A stretch of 64,000 nucleotides of DNA, taken from assembly GCF_030813715.1 (NCBI RefSeq), contig NZ_JAUSUZ010000001.1:6758001-6822000 (forward strand), given 5' to 3'. The position numbers and the translations under genes were made by a program. This document shows positions 18,173-26,784 of this stretch, piece by piece. Within the stretch, counting starts at the first letter, position 1. The number at the start of each line of letters is the position of its first letter. This DNA comes from Catenuloplanes indicus (GTDB taxonomy: Bacteria > Actinomycetota > Actinomycetes > Mycobacteriales > Micromonosporaceae). Under the pieces are notes generated by a model that searched no databases, was not told the DNA's origin, and worked only from the letters and a program-made list of their open reading frames with translations.

Positions 18173-20332
18173 ATGCTCGACCGCCCCAGCCTGAAACAGG
18201 CCGACCCAGGCCGGCTCCGGCTGGGACTCCGGGTGCTGCGCGACTGGCGGCCCACGGTCCCGCGGTTCCGCGCGCTGCTGCGCTCGATGGCCACGTCCTT
18301 CGTGGTGCTCGCGGCCACGCTCTGGCTGCTCCCCGGCGTCAACGCCAGCGGCCTGGTCGCGCTGCTCTGGCTGGTCGCGCTGGTCACCGGCGTCGGCGCG
18401 CTGCTGCGCCCGCTGTTGCTGGTGCTGGCCACCGTGCTCGGCGGGCTCGGCGCGCTGCTGCTCGGCGTGGTGGTGCAGGCGATCATCATGTACGTCGCGC
18501 TGCGCCTGAACCCGGCCGCGAGCATCACCGGCTTCGAGGTCGCGTTCGCCGCCTCGTGGATCGCGCTCGGCCTGGCCGCGCTGGTCAACTGGGTGGTCGA
18601 CGCCGGCACCGACGACACGTTCGTGCTGGAGACCATGCGCCTGATGTCGCGCGTGCGGCGCAGTCACCCGCGCCCGGACGACTGCGACCGGGACGGCATG
18701 ATCATCGTCCAGCTGGACGGCGTGTCCGCGCCGCTGCTGCGCTGGGCCGTGCGCGCCGGCAACCTGCCGAACCTGGGCCGCTGGCTGCGCGCCGGTACGC
18801 ACCGGCTGGCCTCGTTCCACACCGGCGTGCCGGCCACCACGCCCGCGGTGCAGGCCGGCATCCTCTACGGCGACGTGCGCCAGGTGCCCGCGTTCCGCTG
18901 GTACGAGAAGGCCGATCGCCGCCTGATGGTGACGAACCGGCCGCGCGACGCCGCCGAGATCGAGCGCCGCCTCTCCACCGGCCGCGGACTGCTCCGTGAC
19001 GGCGGCGTCAGCATCAGCAACGTGTTCCCCGGCGACGCGGAGACCTGCCTGCTCACCGTGTCCCGCGCGGCGCTGCCCGGCCCGTCCTCGTCCGGCTACG
19101 CCGCGTTCATGACGTTCGGCCTGGCCCGCGCGCTGGTGCTCGGCCTCGGCGAGATCATGAAGGAGCTGTGGCAGAGCCGTCAGCAGCGCCGCCGCGACGT
19201 GCAGCCGCGGATCGGCCGGGGCGGCTACTACCTGCTGCTCCGCCCGGCCACGAACGTACTGCTCCGGGACCTGAACGTGTCGCTGATCGCGGAGCAGATG
19301 GCGAAGGGCGCGCCGGTCGTCTACTGCGACTTCGTGGACTACGACGAGGTGGCGCACCACGCCGGGCCGGCCCGGAACGAGGCGCTGCACTCGCTGGAGG
19401 GCCTGGACCGGGTGGTCGGCGTGCTGCACCGGCTGGCCGCGGACGCGCCCCGCGACTACCACCTGGTGATCCTCTCCGACCACGGGCAGGCGCAGGGCGC
19501 CACGTTCCGGCAGCGGCACGGCGAGCGGATCGAGGACGTGGTGCAGCGCCTGGTCCGCCCGACCGCGCCGGCCCGCTCGTCGACCGCGCCGGTGGAGCAG
19601 TGGGGGCCGGTGAACGCGCTGCTCACCGAGGCCGCGAACCGGTCCGGTGCGACCGCGGCCGCGACCCGCGCGGCCACCCGCAAGCGCTCCGCGGGCGGGC
19701 AGGTCACGCTCGGCCCGGCCGACGGCGAGAAGTCCGCGGTGGAGGCCGGTGACCCGGAGTCCGTGGTGGTCGCGTCCGGCAACCTGGCCATGGTCTACCT
19801 GCCGCACCTGCCCGGCAAGGCCACCCGCGACGAGCTGGACGCGGCGTACCCCGGTCTGGTCGAGGGTTTGATCTCACATCCGGGTGTCGGGCTGCTCGTC
19901 GTGGACGAGGCCGGCGGGCCGGTCGCGCACGGCGCGCGAGGATCACACCACCTGGCCGGCGGTACGGTCGACGGCGAGGACCCGCTGCTGCCGTACGGTC
20001 CGCGTGCCCGCGCCGACCTGCTGCGTCACCAGGGCATGGATCACGTCGGCGACCTGGTGCTGATCAGCCCGGTCGACCCGGCGACCGAGGACGTGGCCGC
20101 TTTCGAGGAACTGGTCGGCTCGCACGGCGGGCTGGGCGGCTGGCAGACCGAGGCGATGGTGGTGCACCCGGCGGCCTGGGCGCGCGAGTCCGAGGAGTTC
20201 GTCGGCCCGGACGCGGTGCACCGTCAGCTGATCACCTGGCTGGAGAAGCTCGGTGCCCGTGCCCCCGCGCTCGACGACGAGGTCAGGCCGTCGCCTCCCG
20301 CCGTCGATGCACCCAGCCGGCCACCTGCGTGA
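18173..20332 (+). CDS. Holin-domain / type I phosphodiesterase fusion membrane protein
   Basis: The 719-residue protein starts (about residues 35-145) with four hydrophobic segments resembling the PF04020 phage-holin-like membrane domain. This is followed by an alkaline-phosphatase-superfamily type I phosphodiesterase domain: IIVQLDGVSAPLLRW with the first metal aspartate, a threonine nucleophile candidate in TGVPATTPAVQ, DFVDYDEVAHHAGP and the metal-binding SDHGQAQG. Such proteins act on phosphate esters at the outer face of the membrane; the substrate is not known. ATG 18173 lacks a strong ribosome site. The 3' end overlaps the convergent DedA gene by 50 bases. Confidence 0.82.
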   Translation: MLDRPSLKQADPGRLRLGLRVLRDWRPTVPRFRALLRSMATSFVVLAATLWLLPGVNASGLVALLWLVALVTGVGALLRPLLLVLATVLGGLGALLLGVVVQAIIMYVALRLNPAASITGFEVAFAASWIALGLAALVNWVVDAGTDDTFVLETMRLMSRVRRSHPRPDDCDRDGMIIVQLDGVSAPLLRWAVRAGNLPNLGRWLRAGTHRLASFHTGVPATTPAVQAGILYGDVRQVPAFRWYEKADRRLMVTNRPRDAAEIERRLSTGRGLLRDGGVSISNVFPGDAETCLLTVSRAALPGPSSSGYAAFMTFGLARALVLGLGEIMKELWQSRQQRRRDVQPRIGRGGYYLLLRPATNVLLRDLNVSLIAEQMAKGAPVVYCDFVDYDEVAHHAGPARNEALHSLEGLDRVVGVLHRLAADAPRDYHLVILSDHGQAQGATFRQRHGERIEDVVQRLVRPTAPARSSTAPVEQWGPVNALLTEAANRSGATAAATRAATRKRSAGGQVTLGPADGEKSAVEAGDPESVVVASGNLAMVYLPHLPGKATRDELDAAYPGLVEGLISHPGVGLLVVDEAGGPVAHGARGSHHLAGGTVDGEDPLLPYGPRARADLLRHQGMDHVGDLVLISPVDPATEDVAAFEELVGSHGGLGGWQTEAMVVHPAAWARESEEFVGPDAVHRQLITWLEKLGARAPALDDEVRPSPPAVDAPSRPPA

Positions 20333-20846
20333 CCACCACGACCAGCACGATCGCGGCGACCACGCCCTCCCACGGGCGCGGGAACACGGTGCCGCCGAGC
20401 ATGCCGACGCTGGCGTAGACCGCGGACCACAGCAAGCAGGCCGGTGCGTTCGCGTAGAGGAACGTTCGCCAGGTCACGCCGATCACGCTGGCCGCCAGCA
20501 GCATCGGGATCCGGCCGCCGGGCACCAGCCGGGAGACCAGCAGCACCGGCACCTCGCGGCTGCGCAACTCGGTGCCGAGCCGGTCCAGCCGCGCGTTGCC
20601 GCGCAGCCAGCGCAGCCGGCGGGCCAGCGCCTCGCCGCCCCACCGGCACAGCGCATAGGTGGCCAGATCGCCGAGGTACGCACCGAGCGCACCGGCCAGC
20701 ACCACCAGCACGACCATGACCGGGTTCTCGTGCGCGGCCAGCGCGGCCGCGCCGCTCACCGCCGCGCCGGTCGGCACGACCGGCAGCACCGCACCGAACG
20801 CGACCACGCCGAACAGCGAGACCAGGGCGCCGAGACCGAACGTCAC
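20283..20846 (-). CDS. DedA/SNARE-associated family membrane protein
   Basis: The 187-residue protein has a broken row of hydrophobic helices and the DedA core: GAYLGDLATYALCRWGG, then the conserved arginine-rich VLLVSRLVPGGRIPMLLAASVIGVTWRTFL. DedA proteins act in membrane lipid transport and proton-motive-force maintenance. The GTG at 20846 overlaps the upstream hydrolase stop as GTGA, so the two are co-translated. Its 3' end lies inside the convergent phosphodiesterase gene. Confidence 0.85.
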   Translation of the reverse strand: MTFGLGALVSLFGVVAFGAVLPVVPTGAAVSGAAALAAHENPVMVVLVVLAGALGAYLGDLATYALCRWGGEALARRLRWLRGNARLDRLGTELRSREVPVLLVSRLVPGGRIPMLLAASVIGVTWRTFLYANAPACLLWSAVYASVGMLGGTVFPRPWEGVVAAIVLVVVVTQVAGWVHRRREATA

Positions 20847-21631
20847 GACGCGCCGATCTCCGCGGACTCGCCGGGCGCGAGCAGGTGGGTGCGTACGTCC
20901 GGCAGCAGCTCGCCGGTCAGCCGCGCGAACTCGGTGCCGGGCGAGTGGAACATGTGCGGCCGGACCCGGCCCATGCCGACCGGCCAGAACGTGCCGTAGT
21001 GGATCGGGATCGCCTCGGCCGCGCCGGCCCGGCGCACCGCCTCGGCGCCACCGGCCGGGTCCAGGTGCTGGGCCGGGTGCAGGCTCGGGCCCCAGCCACC
21101 GACCGGCACCAGCGCCAGGTCGACCGGGCCGAGCAGCGACATGCCGTCGAACAGGCCGGTGTCACCGGCGAACCAGGTGCGGGCCGAGCCCTCGATCAGA
21201 AAGCCGAGCGCGTCACCGCGCAGCCGGGACCAGGGGCCGCGGCCGCCGTCGTGCGCGGCGGGCACCGCCCGTACCGTGACGTCCTTGATCTTGGTTTCCT
21301 CGCCGGCGGCGAGCTCGACGCAGTTGCCGGAGTAGTGACCGCCGAGCCGGCGGTGGATCAGGCCGGTCGCGCCGCGCGGCACCACGAAGACCGTGTCCGG
21401 CGGGATCCGGCGCAGCGACGGGATGTCCAGGTGGTCGGCGTGCAGGTGGGAGACGAGCACCGCGTCCGGCGGGCAGGGCAGCACCGGGCGGGGACCGCGC
21501 ATGCGGCGCAGGTGGGCGAGCCGGTCACCGAGCAGCGGGTCGGTGAGCAGCCGAACCCCCGAATCCTCCAGCCAGACCGTGGCATGCCCCCACCACGTGG
21601 CCGTTACCGCCGCGCTGTCCACGATCCCCAC
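20843..21631 (-). CDS. Metallo-beta-lactamase-fold hydrolase (UlaG/NAPE-PLD-like)
   Basis: The 262-residue protein has the short MBL motif SHLHADHLD for zinc binding, an N-terminal TWWGHATVWLE strand typical of the UlaG/RomA/NAPE-PLD-like branch, the second-site aspartate in WFAGDTG and a C-terminal IHYGTFWP histidine. These enzymes hydrolyse lactones, phosphodiesters or N-acyl phospholipids. It starts at a GTG and is coupled to the DedA gene by a four-base overlap, which suggests a role at the membrane, possibly with phospholipid-like substrates. Confidence 0.85.
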   Translation of the reverse strand: MGIVDSAAVTATWWGHATVWLEDSGVRLLTDPLLGDRLAHLRRMRGPRPVLPCPPDAVLVSHLHADHLDIPSLRRIPPDTVFVVPRGATGLIHRRLGGHYSGNCVELAAGEETKIKDVTVRAVPAAHDGGRGPWSRLRGDALGFLIEGSARTWFAGDTGLFDGMSLLGPVDLALVPVGGWGPSLHPAQHLDPAGGAEAVRRAGAAEAIPIHYGTFWPVGMGRVRPHMFHSPGTEFARLTGELLPDVRTHLLAPGESAEIGAS

Positions 21632-21669
21632 CGTACGGGACGATCACCGACCGCCCGCAGCGAGACACC

Positions 21670-22284
21670 TCACCGGGTGATCTCGTGCAACGCCGCGGTC
21701 AGCGTCGCGCGGACCGCTGCCGGTGGCATCTGGCGCGGGTACATCAGCGCCTGCAGCGACAGGCCGTCCACGATCACGTGCAGCCGGGCCGCGCGCGCCT
21801 CCAGGTCCGGATCGTCCAGCGGCGCGGTCAGCTCGTCCGGCCCGGACCGGCCGTTGAGCCCGGTGACGGCGCGTCGGCACAGGTAGCGTGTGCCGTCCCA
21901 GGCCGCGTCGCGGGCCGCGTCCAGGCCCCGGGCGATCCGCGACCGGTCCGCGATGGCCACGAAGACCAGCACCTCGATCCGGCGCTCCTCGTCCAGCGGC
22001 AGCAGCTCCTCCAGCACCGCGATGACCCGGTCGAACGGGGCCAGCGACGCATCCTCGAGGTGCACCCGGATGCGCTCCGGCACCCGTTCCATCATCAGCT
22101 GGGCGGCGAACGTCAGCAGCTCGTCCTGGGTGGAGAAGTAGTGCCTGATCGCGCCGGTGGACCAGCCCGACTCGGCCGCGACCGCGCGGACGGACGCGGC
22201 GTTCAGCCCGTCTCGGCTGATCACCCGCCACACCGCGGTGGCGAGCTCGAGGCGGCGCTGTTCATGATCCACGATCCGGGGCAC
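21670..22284 (-). CDS. TetR-family transcriptional regulator
   Basis: This 204-residue protein has an N-terminal TetR helix-turn-helix (about residues 10-57, with LNAASVRAVAAESGWSTGAIRHYF) and a C-terminal ligand and dimer domain of the TetR_C type with LDDPDLEARAARLHVIVDGL. It starts at a GTG and reads away from the GAP-family membrane protein gene. Two operator-like sites lie in the 74-bp gap. The usual reading is a repressor of the divergent gene and of itself. Confidence 0.9.
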   Translation of the reverse strand: MPRIVDHEQRRLELATAVWRVISRDGLNAASVRAVAAESGWSTGAIRHYFSTQDELLTFAAQLMMERVPERIRVHLEDASLAPFDRVIAVLEELLPLDEERRIEVLVFVAIADRSRIARGLDAARDAAWDGTRYLCRRAVTGLNGRSGPDELTAPLDDPDLEARAARLHVIVDGLSLQALMYPRQMPPAAVRATLTAALHEITR

Positions 22285-22292
22285 CCGTCTTT

Positions 22293-22337
22293 TTTAGCAC
22301 GACTGTGTTACCTTGTTTTTCACACGACCGTGCTAAA
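22293..22337. promoter_or_regulatory. TetR operator: paired CACG-rich palindromes in a divergent gap
   Basis: TTTAGCACGACTGTG (22293-22307) and CACGACCGTGCTAAA (22323-22337) are arranged as a large inverted repeat with a 15-base spacer. Each half also has its own small dyad (GCACGACCGTGC is perfect). The sequence between and around them is AT-rich and must hold both promoters of the divergent tetR/GAP gene pair, so binding here would block both. Confidence 0.7.
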
Positions 22338-22358
22338 TAAACCGGGGGAAGGACGCTC

Positions 22359-23078
22359 GTGGACCTCCTGACGCTCGCCGGCCTGGCCGGTCTGGCGCTG
22401 ATCGACAGCACCAGCATCGGCACGCTGGTCATTCCCATCTGGATGCTGCTCGCACCGCGGGTGCGGGCCTCCCGCTTCCTCACCTACCTGGCCACCGTCG
22501 CGATCTTCTACGCGATCGCCGGCGTGCTCCTGGTGCTCGGCGCGGAGGCCGCCACCACCGCACTGGCCGGCCTGTCCGACGCGGCCTGGGTCAACTGGGT
22601 GCAGCTGGCGATCGGTGTCGGCCTGTTCGCGTACAGCTTCCGGTTCGACGGCGCCCGCGCCCGGCGATCCGGGCGCGGTCCCGGCCGCGCGGACCGCTGG
22701 AAAGCCCGGCTCACCGGCGAGAACGCCACGGTCGGTGCCATGATCGGCCTCGGGCTGGGCGCGGCGGCGCTGGAGATCGCCACCATGCTGCCGTACCTGG
22801 CCGCGGTCGGCCTGATCACCTCCGCCGGCCTGCCGGTCCCGCTGTGGCTGGCCGTCCTCGGCGGCTACGTGGTGGTGATGATCCTGCCGGCGCTGCTGCT
22901 CGGCGCGCTGCGCGCGGTGGCCCGGCACCACGTCGAGCCGCTGCTCACCCGGGTCAGCGCGTGGTTCGCCGAACACAGCGACAGCACGCTCGGCTGGGTC
23001 TTCGGCATCGCCGGCTTCCTCCTGGCCCGCGACGCCGCGTTCCGCCTGGGCCTCTTCAACCAGTGGATCAACAGCTAG
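22359..23078 (+). CDS. GAP-family (Sap/LysE-like) integral membrane protein
   Basis: The 239-residue protein has six likely membrane segments and the start LAGLAGLALIDSTSIGTLVIPIWML, typical of the mycobacterial GAP/Sap family (sulfolipid-1-addressing and peptidoglycolipid-addressing proteins), which are thought to export lipids or small molecules. A basic loop (about residues 98-120) separates the two halves. GGGGGAAGG precedes the GTG start at 22359. Divergent TetR control suggests a substrate-induced efflux role, which is inference. Confidence 0.78.
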   Translation: MDLLTLAGLAGLALIDSTSIGTLVIPIWMLLAPRVRASRFLTYLATVAIFYAIAGVLLVLGAEAATTALAGLSDAAWVNWVQLAIGVGLFAYSFRFDGARARRSGRGPGRADRWKARLTGENATVGAMIGLGLGAAALEIATMLPYLAAVGLITSAGLPVPLWLAVLGGYVVVMILPALLLGALRAVARHHVEPLLTRVSAWFAEHSDSTLGWVFGIAGFLLARDAAFRLGLFNQWINS

Positions 23079-23120
23079 CGCGCCCACCCGGGCTGTGCGG
23101 CCGGCGCCGACGGAAGCGGG

Positions 23121-23930
23121 TCAGGGGACGGGCCAGGACAGGTCGAGGGTGGCGAGGACCGGGTAGTGGTCGGAGGCGGATTCGGATGGGCCGCCGGTGA
23201 GGGGCTCGCAGTGGGTGCAGAGGGCGGCGAGCGGGTCGCTGCCGAGGATGTAGTCGATGCGCATGCCGTCCGCGGCGAATTCGCGGCCACCGCCCCGGGT
23301 GGTGGGTGCGGTGCGGGGCCGGCCGTGCGAGCCGGCGGCGGTCCAGAGGTCGCGGTAGCCGGCGGCGTGCAGCGTCTCGATCGCGCGGGTGTCCGCGGTG
23401 CCGGGCACGTGGCGGCGGACGTGGCGGGCGCGGTAGAGACTGGGCATCGCGGCCAGGCGTGCGGTGTGGTCGGTGTCCGGGGCGAGCGCGTTCAGGTCTC
23501 CCATCAGCAGCGCCATCCCGGTCGCGGGGCTGGTCTCGCGGGCCAGCCGGGCGGCCTCGTGGCGGCGGCGGGAAGCGGAGAACGGGTTGAGGTGGGCGCT
23601 GGTCACGGTGAGCGGGCCGCGATCGGTGTCCACCTCCACGATGGACGCGGCGTGGTGCAACGGGAGCCCGACCACGCGGTGCCGCCGCACCCGGCCGGGC
23701 GGGCGGACCAGCACGGCCACCGGCATGCCGAGCGTGGCGCGGGCCAGGTGGCCGGTCATGCCGAGCGCGGCGGCGGCCTGCGCGAGACGGCGGCCGCGGC
23801 CGTTGTCCCAGCCGCGCAGTTCCTGGAGCGCGAGCAGGTCCGGCCGGTGCGCGTCGACGATGCCGAGGATGTCGTCGAGCCGCGAGCCGCCGCCGTTGCG
23901 GATGTTGTACGTCATCACCGTCAGTGCCAT
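23121..23930 (-). CDS. Endonuclease/exonuclease/phosphatase-family protein
   Basis: The 269-residue protein shows the EEP fold motifs in order: MTYNIRNGG, LLALQEL (metal-binding Glu), TSAHLNPFS, LLMGDLNA (Asp/Asn pair), IDYILGS and the C-terminal SDHYPVLATL (catalytic Asp-His). This is a Mg-dependent phosphodiesterase fold used for DNA, lipids or inositol phosphates. No signal peptide is seen from the ATG at 23930. It lies directly downstream of a PAP2 phosphatase gene on the same strand and overlaps its presumed end. Confidence 0.88.
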   Translation of the reverse strand: MALTVMTYNIRNGGGSRLDDILGIVDAHRPDLLALQELRGWDNGRGRRLAQAAAALGMTGHLARATLGMPVAVLVRPPGRVRRHRVVGLPLHHAASIVEVDTDRGPLTVTSAHLNPFSASRRRHEAARLARETSPATGMALLMGDLNALAPDTDHTARLAAMPSLYRARHVRRHVPGTADTRAIETLHAAGYRDLWTAAGSHGRPRTAPTTRGGGREFAADGMRIDYILGSDPLAALCTHCEPLTGGPSESASDHYPVLATLDLSWPVP

Positions 23931-24573
23931 GCGGATCTCCTGACCCGGGGAACCGGCGGCACCGGAAGAACCGGCCGCGCCGGGAGAAGCCGGGGGCGGG
24001 CCGGCGCACCCGGTGAGCGGCCGGTGCCCAGCCGCCGAGCACGTCGGAGACGAAGTGGACGCCGAGCGCGACCCGGGTGAATCCGGCCAGCAGCACCAGC
24101 GCGACCCACGCCGCGATCGCGACCCGCCGCCGGCGCGGCCGCAGCAGCGGCATGAAGATCAACAGCACGGCACCGTACGCGACGACCGTGCCGAGCGCGT
24201 GACCGCTCGGGAAGCTGTTGCCGGGTGCGGTCGCGATCGGCACGTCGACCACCGGCCGCAGACGCCCGACCAGGGTCTTCAGCGTCGGGTCGAGGACCAG
24301 CGCGCCGAGGCCGGTGACGACCGGGTAGAGCGCGAGCCGGACCTGCCGGCGCAGCAGCAGGCCGGCCGCGACCACGGCGAGCAGCAGCGGCGTGACCGGC
24401 GGGCCACCGGCCACCGAGATCCCCTCGAGGACCGCGACCAGCGTCCCGTGCCGGGATACGACCGCGTTGAGGTGCGCCGCGACGGCGTGGTCGAGCGCCA
24501 GGATCAGCCCGAACGCGAACAGCAGGATCAGCCCGAGCACGGATCGCTCGGTGAAACGCCGCCACGCGGTCAT
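23921..24573 (-). CDS. PAP2-family membrane phosphatase, probable frameshift near its end
   Basis: From ATG 24573 the protein has the PAP2 layout: an N-terminal membrane helix, KTLVGRLRP, the PSGHA motif and GFTRVALGVHFVSDVLGGW. These are the three parts of the phosphatase signature, for lipid phosphates such as undecaprenyl-PP or phosphatidate. After GGW (about position 24030) the same frame does not stop but runs to 23068 as arginine/proline-rich sequence straight through the EEP gene in another frame. The neighbouring frame reads LGTGRSPGAPARPRL... and stops at 23921, overlapping the EEP start. A small indel near 24030 is therefore likely, and the end given assumes it. Confidence 0.75.
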
Positions 24574-24618
24574 CGGCCGGACCTCCCGGGGCGACCTCCT
24601 ACCCGGACGTGCGCGCGG

Positions 24619-25737
24619 CTACACCACCGGGGGGCGGCGCGGGCGGACGGACTTGCGGCCGCCGTCCGGCTTGACCGCGAAACCGGCGCTGAACGACCGT
24701 ACCCGCGAGGCCTTGATGGTCTGCTTCTTCGCCGACCGGGGCCGGGGGAGGTGCGGCGCGTGCGGGCGGTCGTCCCTGTCCGAGGGCTGCCAGCGGTCCG
24801 GTTCGGCCGGTTCGGGCACGCCGACGCGGGCCGCCTCCAGCTGGGCCGCGAACGCGATGCCGAGGAAGAGCGCGATGCCGGTCAGGTTCGCCCACAGCAG
24901 CAGCGCGATGATGCCGGTCAGCGGTCCGTACGTCTCGCCGAAGCCGCCGGAGAAGCGCACGTACCCGGCGAGCAGCAGGCTGGTCACCCACCACAGGATG
25001 GTGGCCAGCGTGGCGCCGAACAACAGCCAGGACAGGCCGGGCTGGCGGCGGCGCGGCGCGAACCGGAAGATCACGCCGATCGCGATGATCACCAGCGCGA
25101 GGCTGGCCGGCCAGCGGACCACGTCCCAGACGTCCGCGAACATCTCGCCCCAGCCGGGGTAGCGGGCCTCGATCGAGTTGCCGAACGGGCGGCCGGCGAC
25201 CAGCGTCAGGAAGCCGAACAGCGCGGGTACGCCGGCCAGCACGGCCAGCGCGGCGGCGCGGACGTACTTGAGCACCGCCGGGCGGTCCCGCTCGACGCCG
25301 TAGATCCGGTTCGCGCCGCGCTCGATCTGCGCCATCGTCTGGGTCAGCGACACCATGCCGGTGATCAGGCCGAGCGTCAGCGCGAGCTCGCCCGCGTCCT
25401 CGGTCGCGTCGTCCTCGGTGAGCAGGTCCGCGACCACGTCGTGGCTGGCGCCCGGGGTGAGCGCCAGGATGGTGTCCGCCACCACCAGGCCGCCCTCCTC
25501 GGCACCGAGGTCGGTGGCGAGACCGGCGAGCGCGATCAGGAACGGCACCACCGCGAGGCACAGCTGCAGCGCGAGCGCGCGCGAGTGGCTGAACCCGTCG
25601 CCGTAGCGGAACCGGACGAACGCGTCGTGGAACAGGTGCCAGCGGCCGTAGACGCGCAGCGCGTTCCAGGCGTCGTCCGCGGACAGCTCGTCCCCGGACA
25701 TCAGCTGCGTCTCGGGGACCTGATTGGTGCTGCTCAC
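24619..25737 (-). CDS. YihY/virulence factor BrkB family membrane protein
   Basis: This 372-residue protein carries the YihY/BrkB domain (about residues 30-300) with six membrane segments and the typical region GLITGMVSLTQTMAQIERGANRIYG. Older work called the family ribonuclease BN, which is now known to be wrong; its function is unsettled. The C-terminal 70 residues are a basic cytoplasmic tail (RSAKKQTIKASRVRS). The GTG at 25737 overlaps the stop of the lipid-kinase gene as GTGA, suggesting an operon. Confidence 0.88.
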   Translation of the reverse strand: MSSTNQVPETQLMSGDELSADDAWNALRVYGRWHLFHDAFVRFRYGDGFSHSRALALQLCLAVVPFLIALAGLATDLGAEEGGLVVADTILALTPGASHDVVADLLTEDDATEDAGELALTLGLITGMVSLTQTMAQIERGANRIYGVERDRPAVLKYVRAAALAVLAGVPALFGFLTLVAGRPFGNSIEARYPGWGEMFADVWDVVRWPASLALVIIAIGVIFRFAPRRRQPGLSWLLFGATLATILWWVTSLLLAGYVRFSGGFGETYGPLTGIIALLLWANLTGIALFLGIAFAAQLEAARVGVPEPAEPDRWQPSDRDDRPHAPHLPRPRSAKKQTIKASRVRSFSAGFAVKPDGGRKSVRPRRPPVV

Positions 25738-26723
25738 GCCTTCTCCCTCACCCGGTCGGCGCCCTCGGCCAGATCGCGGGCGCGCTCCGGCCGGGGCACG
25801 CACAGCACCAGCGCCTTCGGCCGGAGGCGGACGCGCAGCACCTCGGCCGGTGCGATCAGGTCGCCGTCCAACTGCCGCGGCTGCGCCCGGTTGCTGCGGA
25901 TCTCGACCTCGGACGCGGTGTACAGCTCCATCCGCGGCACCCGCCGCCACCGGTAGAGCACGCCGAGCCCGAGCACCACCCACTGGCCCAGGCTGCGCGC
26001 GGTCACCACGGCCACGTTGAACTGGCCGTCGTCCGGTTCCGCGTCGGCCAGCAGGCGCACGCCGCCCTGCAGCCGGCCCACGTTCCCGATCAGCACGGTA
26101 CGGGCACGCCGGTCCAGCACCCGGTTGCCGTCCAGCCTGATCCGCACCCGCATCGGCCGGTCCCGGATGTGCCGGGCCGCGCCGAACAGGTACGCGATCC
26201 AGCCGATCCGCTTCTTCGCCCGCTCGGACGTGCCGGCGAGCATCTGTGCGTCGAAACCCATGCCGGCCATCACCGCGAAGCAGTCACCGGTCTCGTCCAC
26301 CTCGCCGACGTCGATCAGCCGCCGCCCACCGTCCAGCACCACCTGCACGGCCGCGGCCACGTGCCCCTCCAGGCCCAGGTTCGCGGCCAGCAGGTTGCCG
26401 GTGCCGGAGGGAAGCACGGCCATCGCCACGCCGGTCCCGGCCAGCCCGGTGATCGCGGCCCGGACCGTGCCGTCGCCGCCGGAGACGAAGACCACCTCCG
26501 CACCGGCCGCGACCGCGGCACGCGCCTGGCCGCGGCCGGGGTCCTGTGGCGTGGTCTCCAGCCACAGCGGCTCGGGCCAGCCGGCTATCGCCAGCCCTTC
26601 ACCGATCAGCCGTTTGTGCTCGTCGAGGTCGGCGACCTTCACCGGGTTGACCACCACGGCCGTCCGCACCGGCCGGGGTACGGCCGCGCGCAGGACCGCA
26701 TGCGGCTGCCCGCTGTCTTCCAT
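25734..26723 (-). CDS. Diacylglycerol kinase-like lipid kinase (DagK/YegS family)
   Basis: The 329-residue protein has the catalytic-domain nucleotide motif VSGGDGTVRAAI (GGDGT), the family AVLPSGTGNLLAANL, and the C-terminal beta domain with LIGNVGRLQGGVRLLADAEPDDG and the late PRQLDGDLI. These enzymes phosphorylate diacylglycerol or related lipids using ATP. The start is ATG 26723; a GTG one codon upstream is equally possible. Coupling to the BrkB gene and the PAP2 phosphatase further on suggests a lipid-phosphate turnover group. Confidence 0.9.
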   Translation of the reverse strand: MEDSGQPHAVLRAAVPRPVRTAVVVNPVKVADLDEHKRLIGEGLAIAGWPEPLWLETTPQDPGRGQARAAVAAGAEVVFVSGGDGTVRAAITGLAGTGVAMAVLPSGTGNLLAANLGLEGHVAAAVQVVLDGGRRLIDVGEVDETGDCFAVMAGMGFDAQMLAGTSERAKKRIGWIAYLFGAARHIRDRPMRVRIRLDGNRVLDRRARTVLIGNVGRLQGGVRLLADAEPDDGQFNVAVVTARSLGQWVVLGLGVLYRWRRVPRMELYTASEVEIRSNRAQPRQLDGDLIAPAEVLRVRLRPKALVLCVPRPERARDLAEGADRVREKA

Positions 26724-26784
26724 CACGGCCGACAGTGTGCAACAACCGGACGCGGCGGGCGACCCATCGGGCGTACGCCACAGC

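Noticed and set aside
23068-23920. C-terminal extension of the PAP2 frame through the EEP gene
   Set aside because: The sequence is Arg/Pro/His-rich shadow coding of the EEP gene in another frame, so it is not a real protein domain.
24619-25737. Ribonuclease BN
   Set aside because: The name is a historical mis-assignment of the YihY/BrkB family; no nuclease motif is visible.
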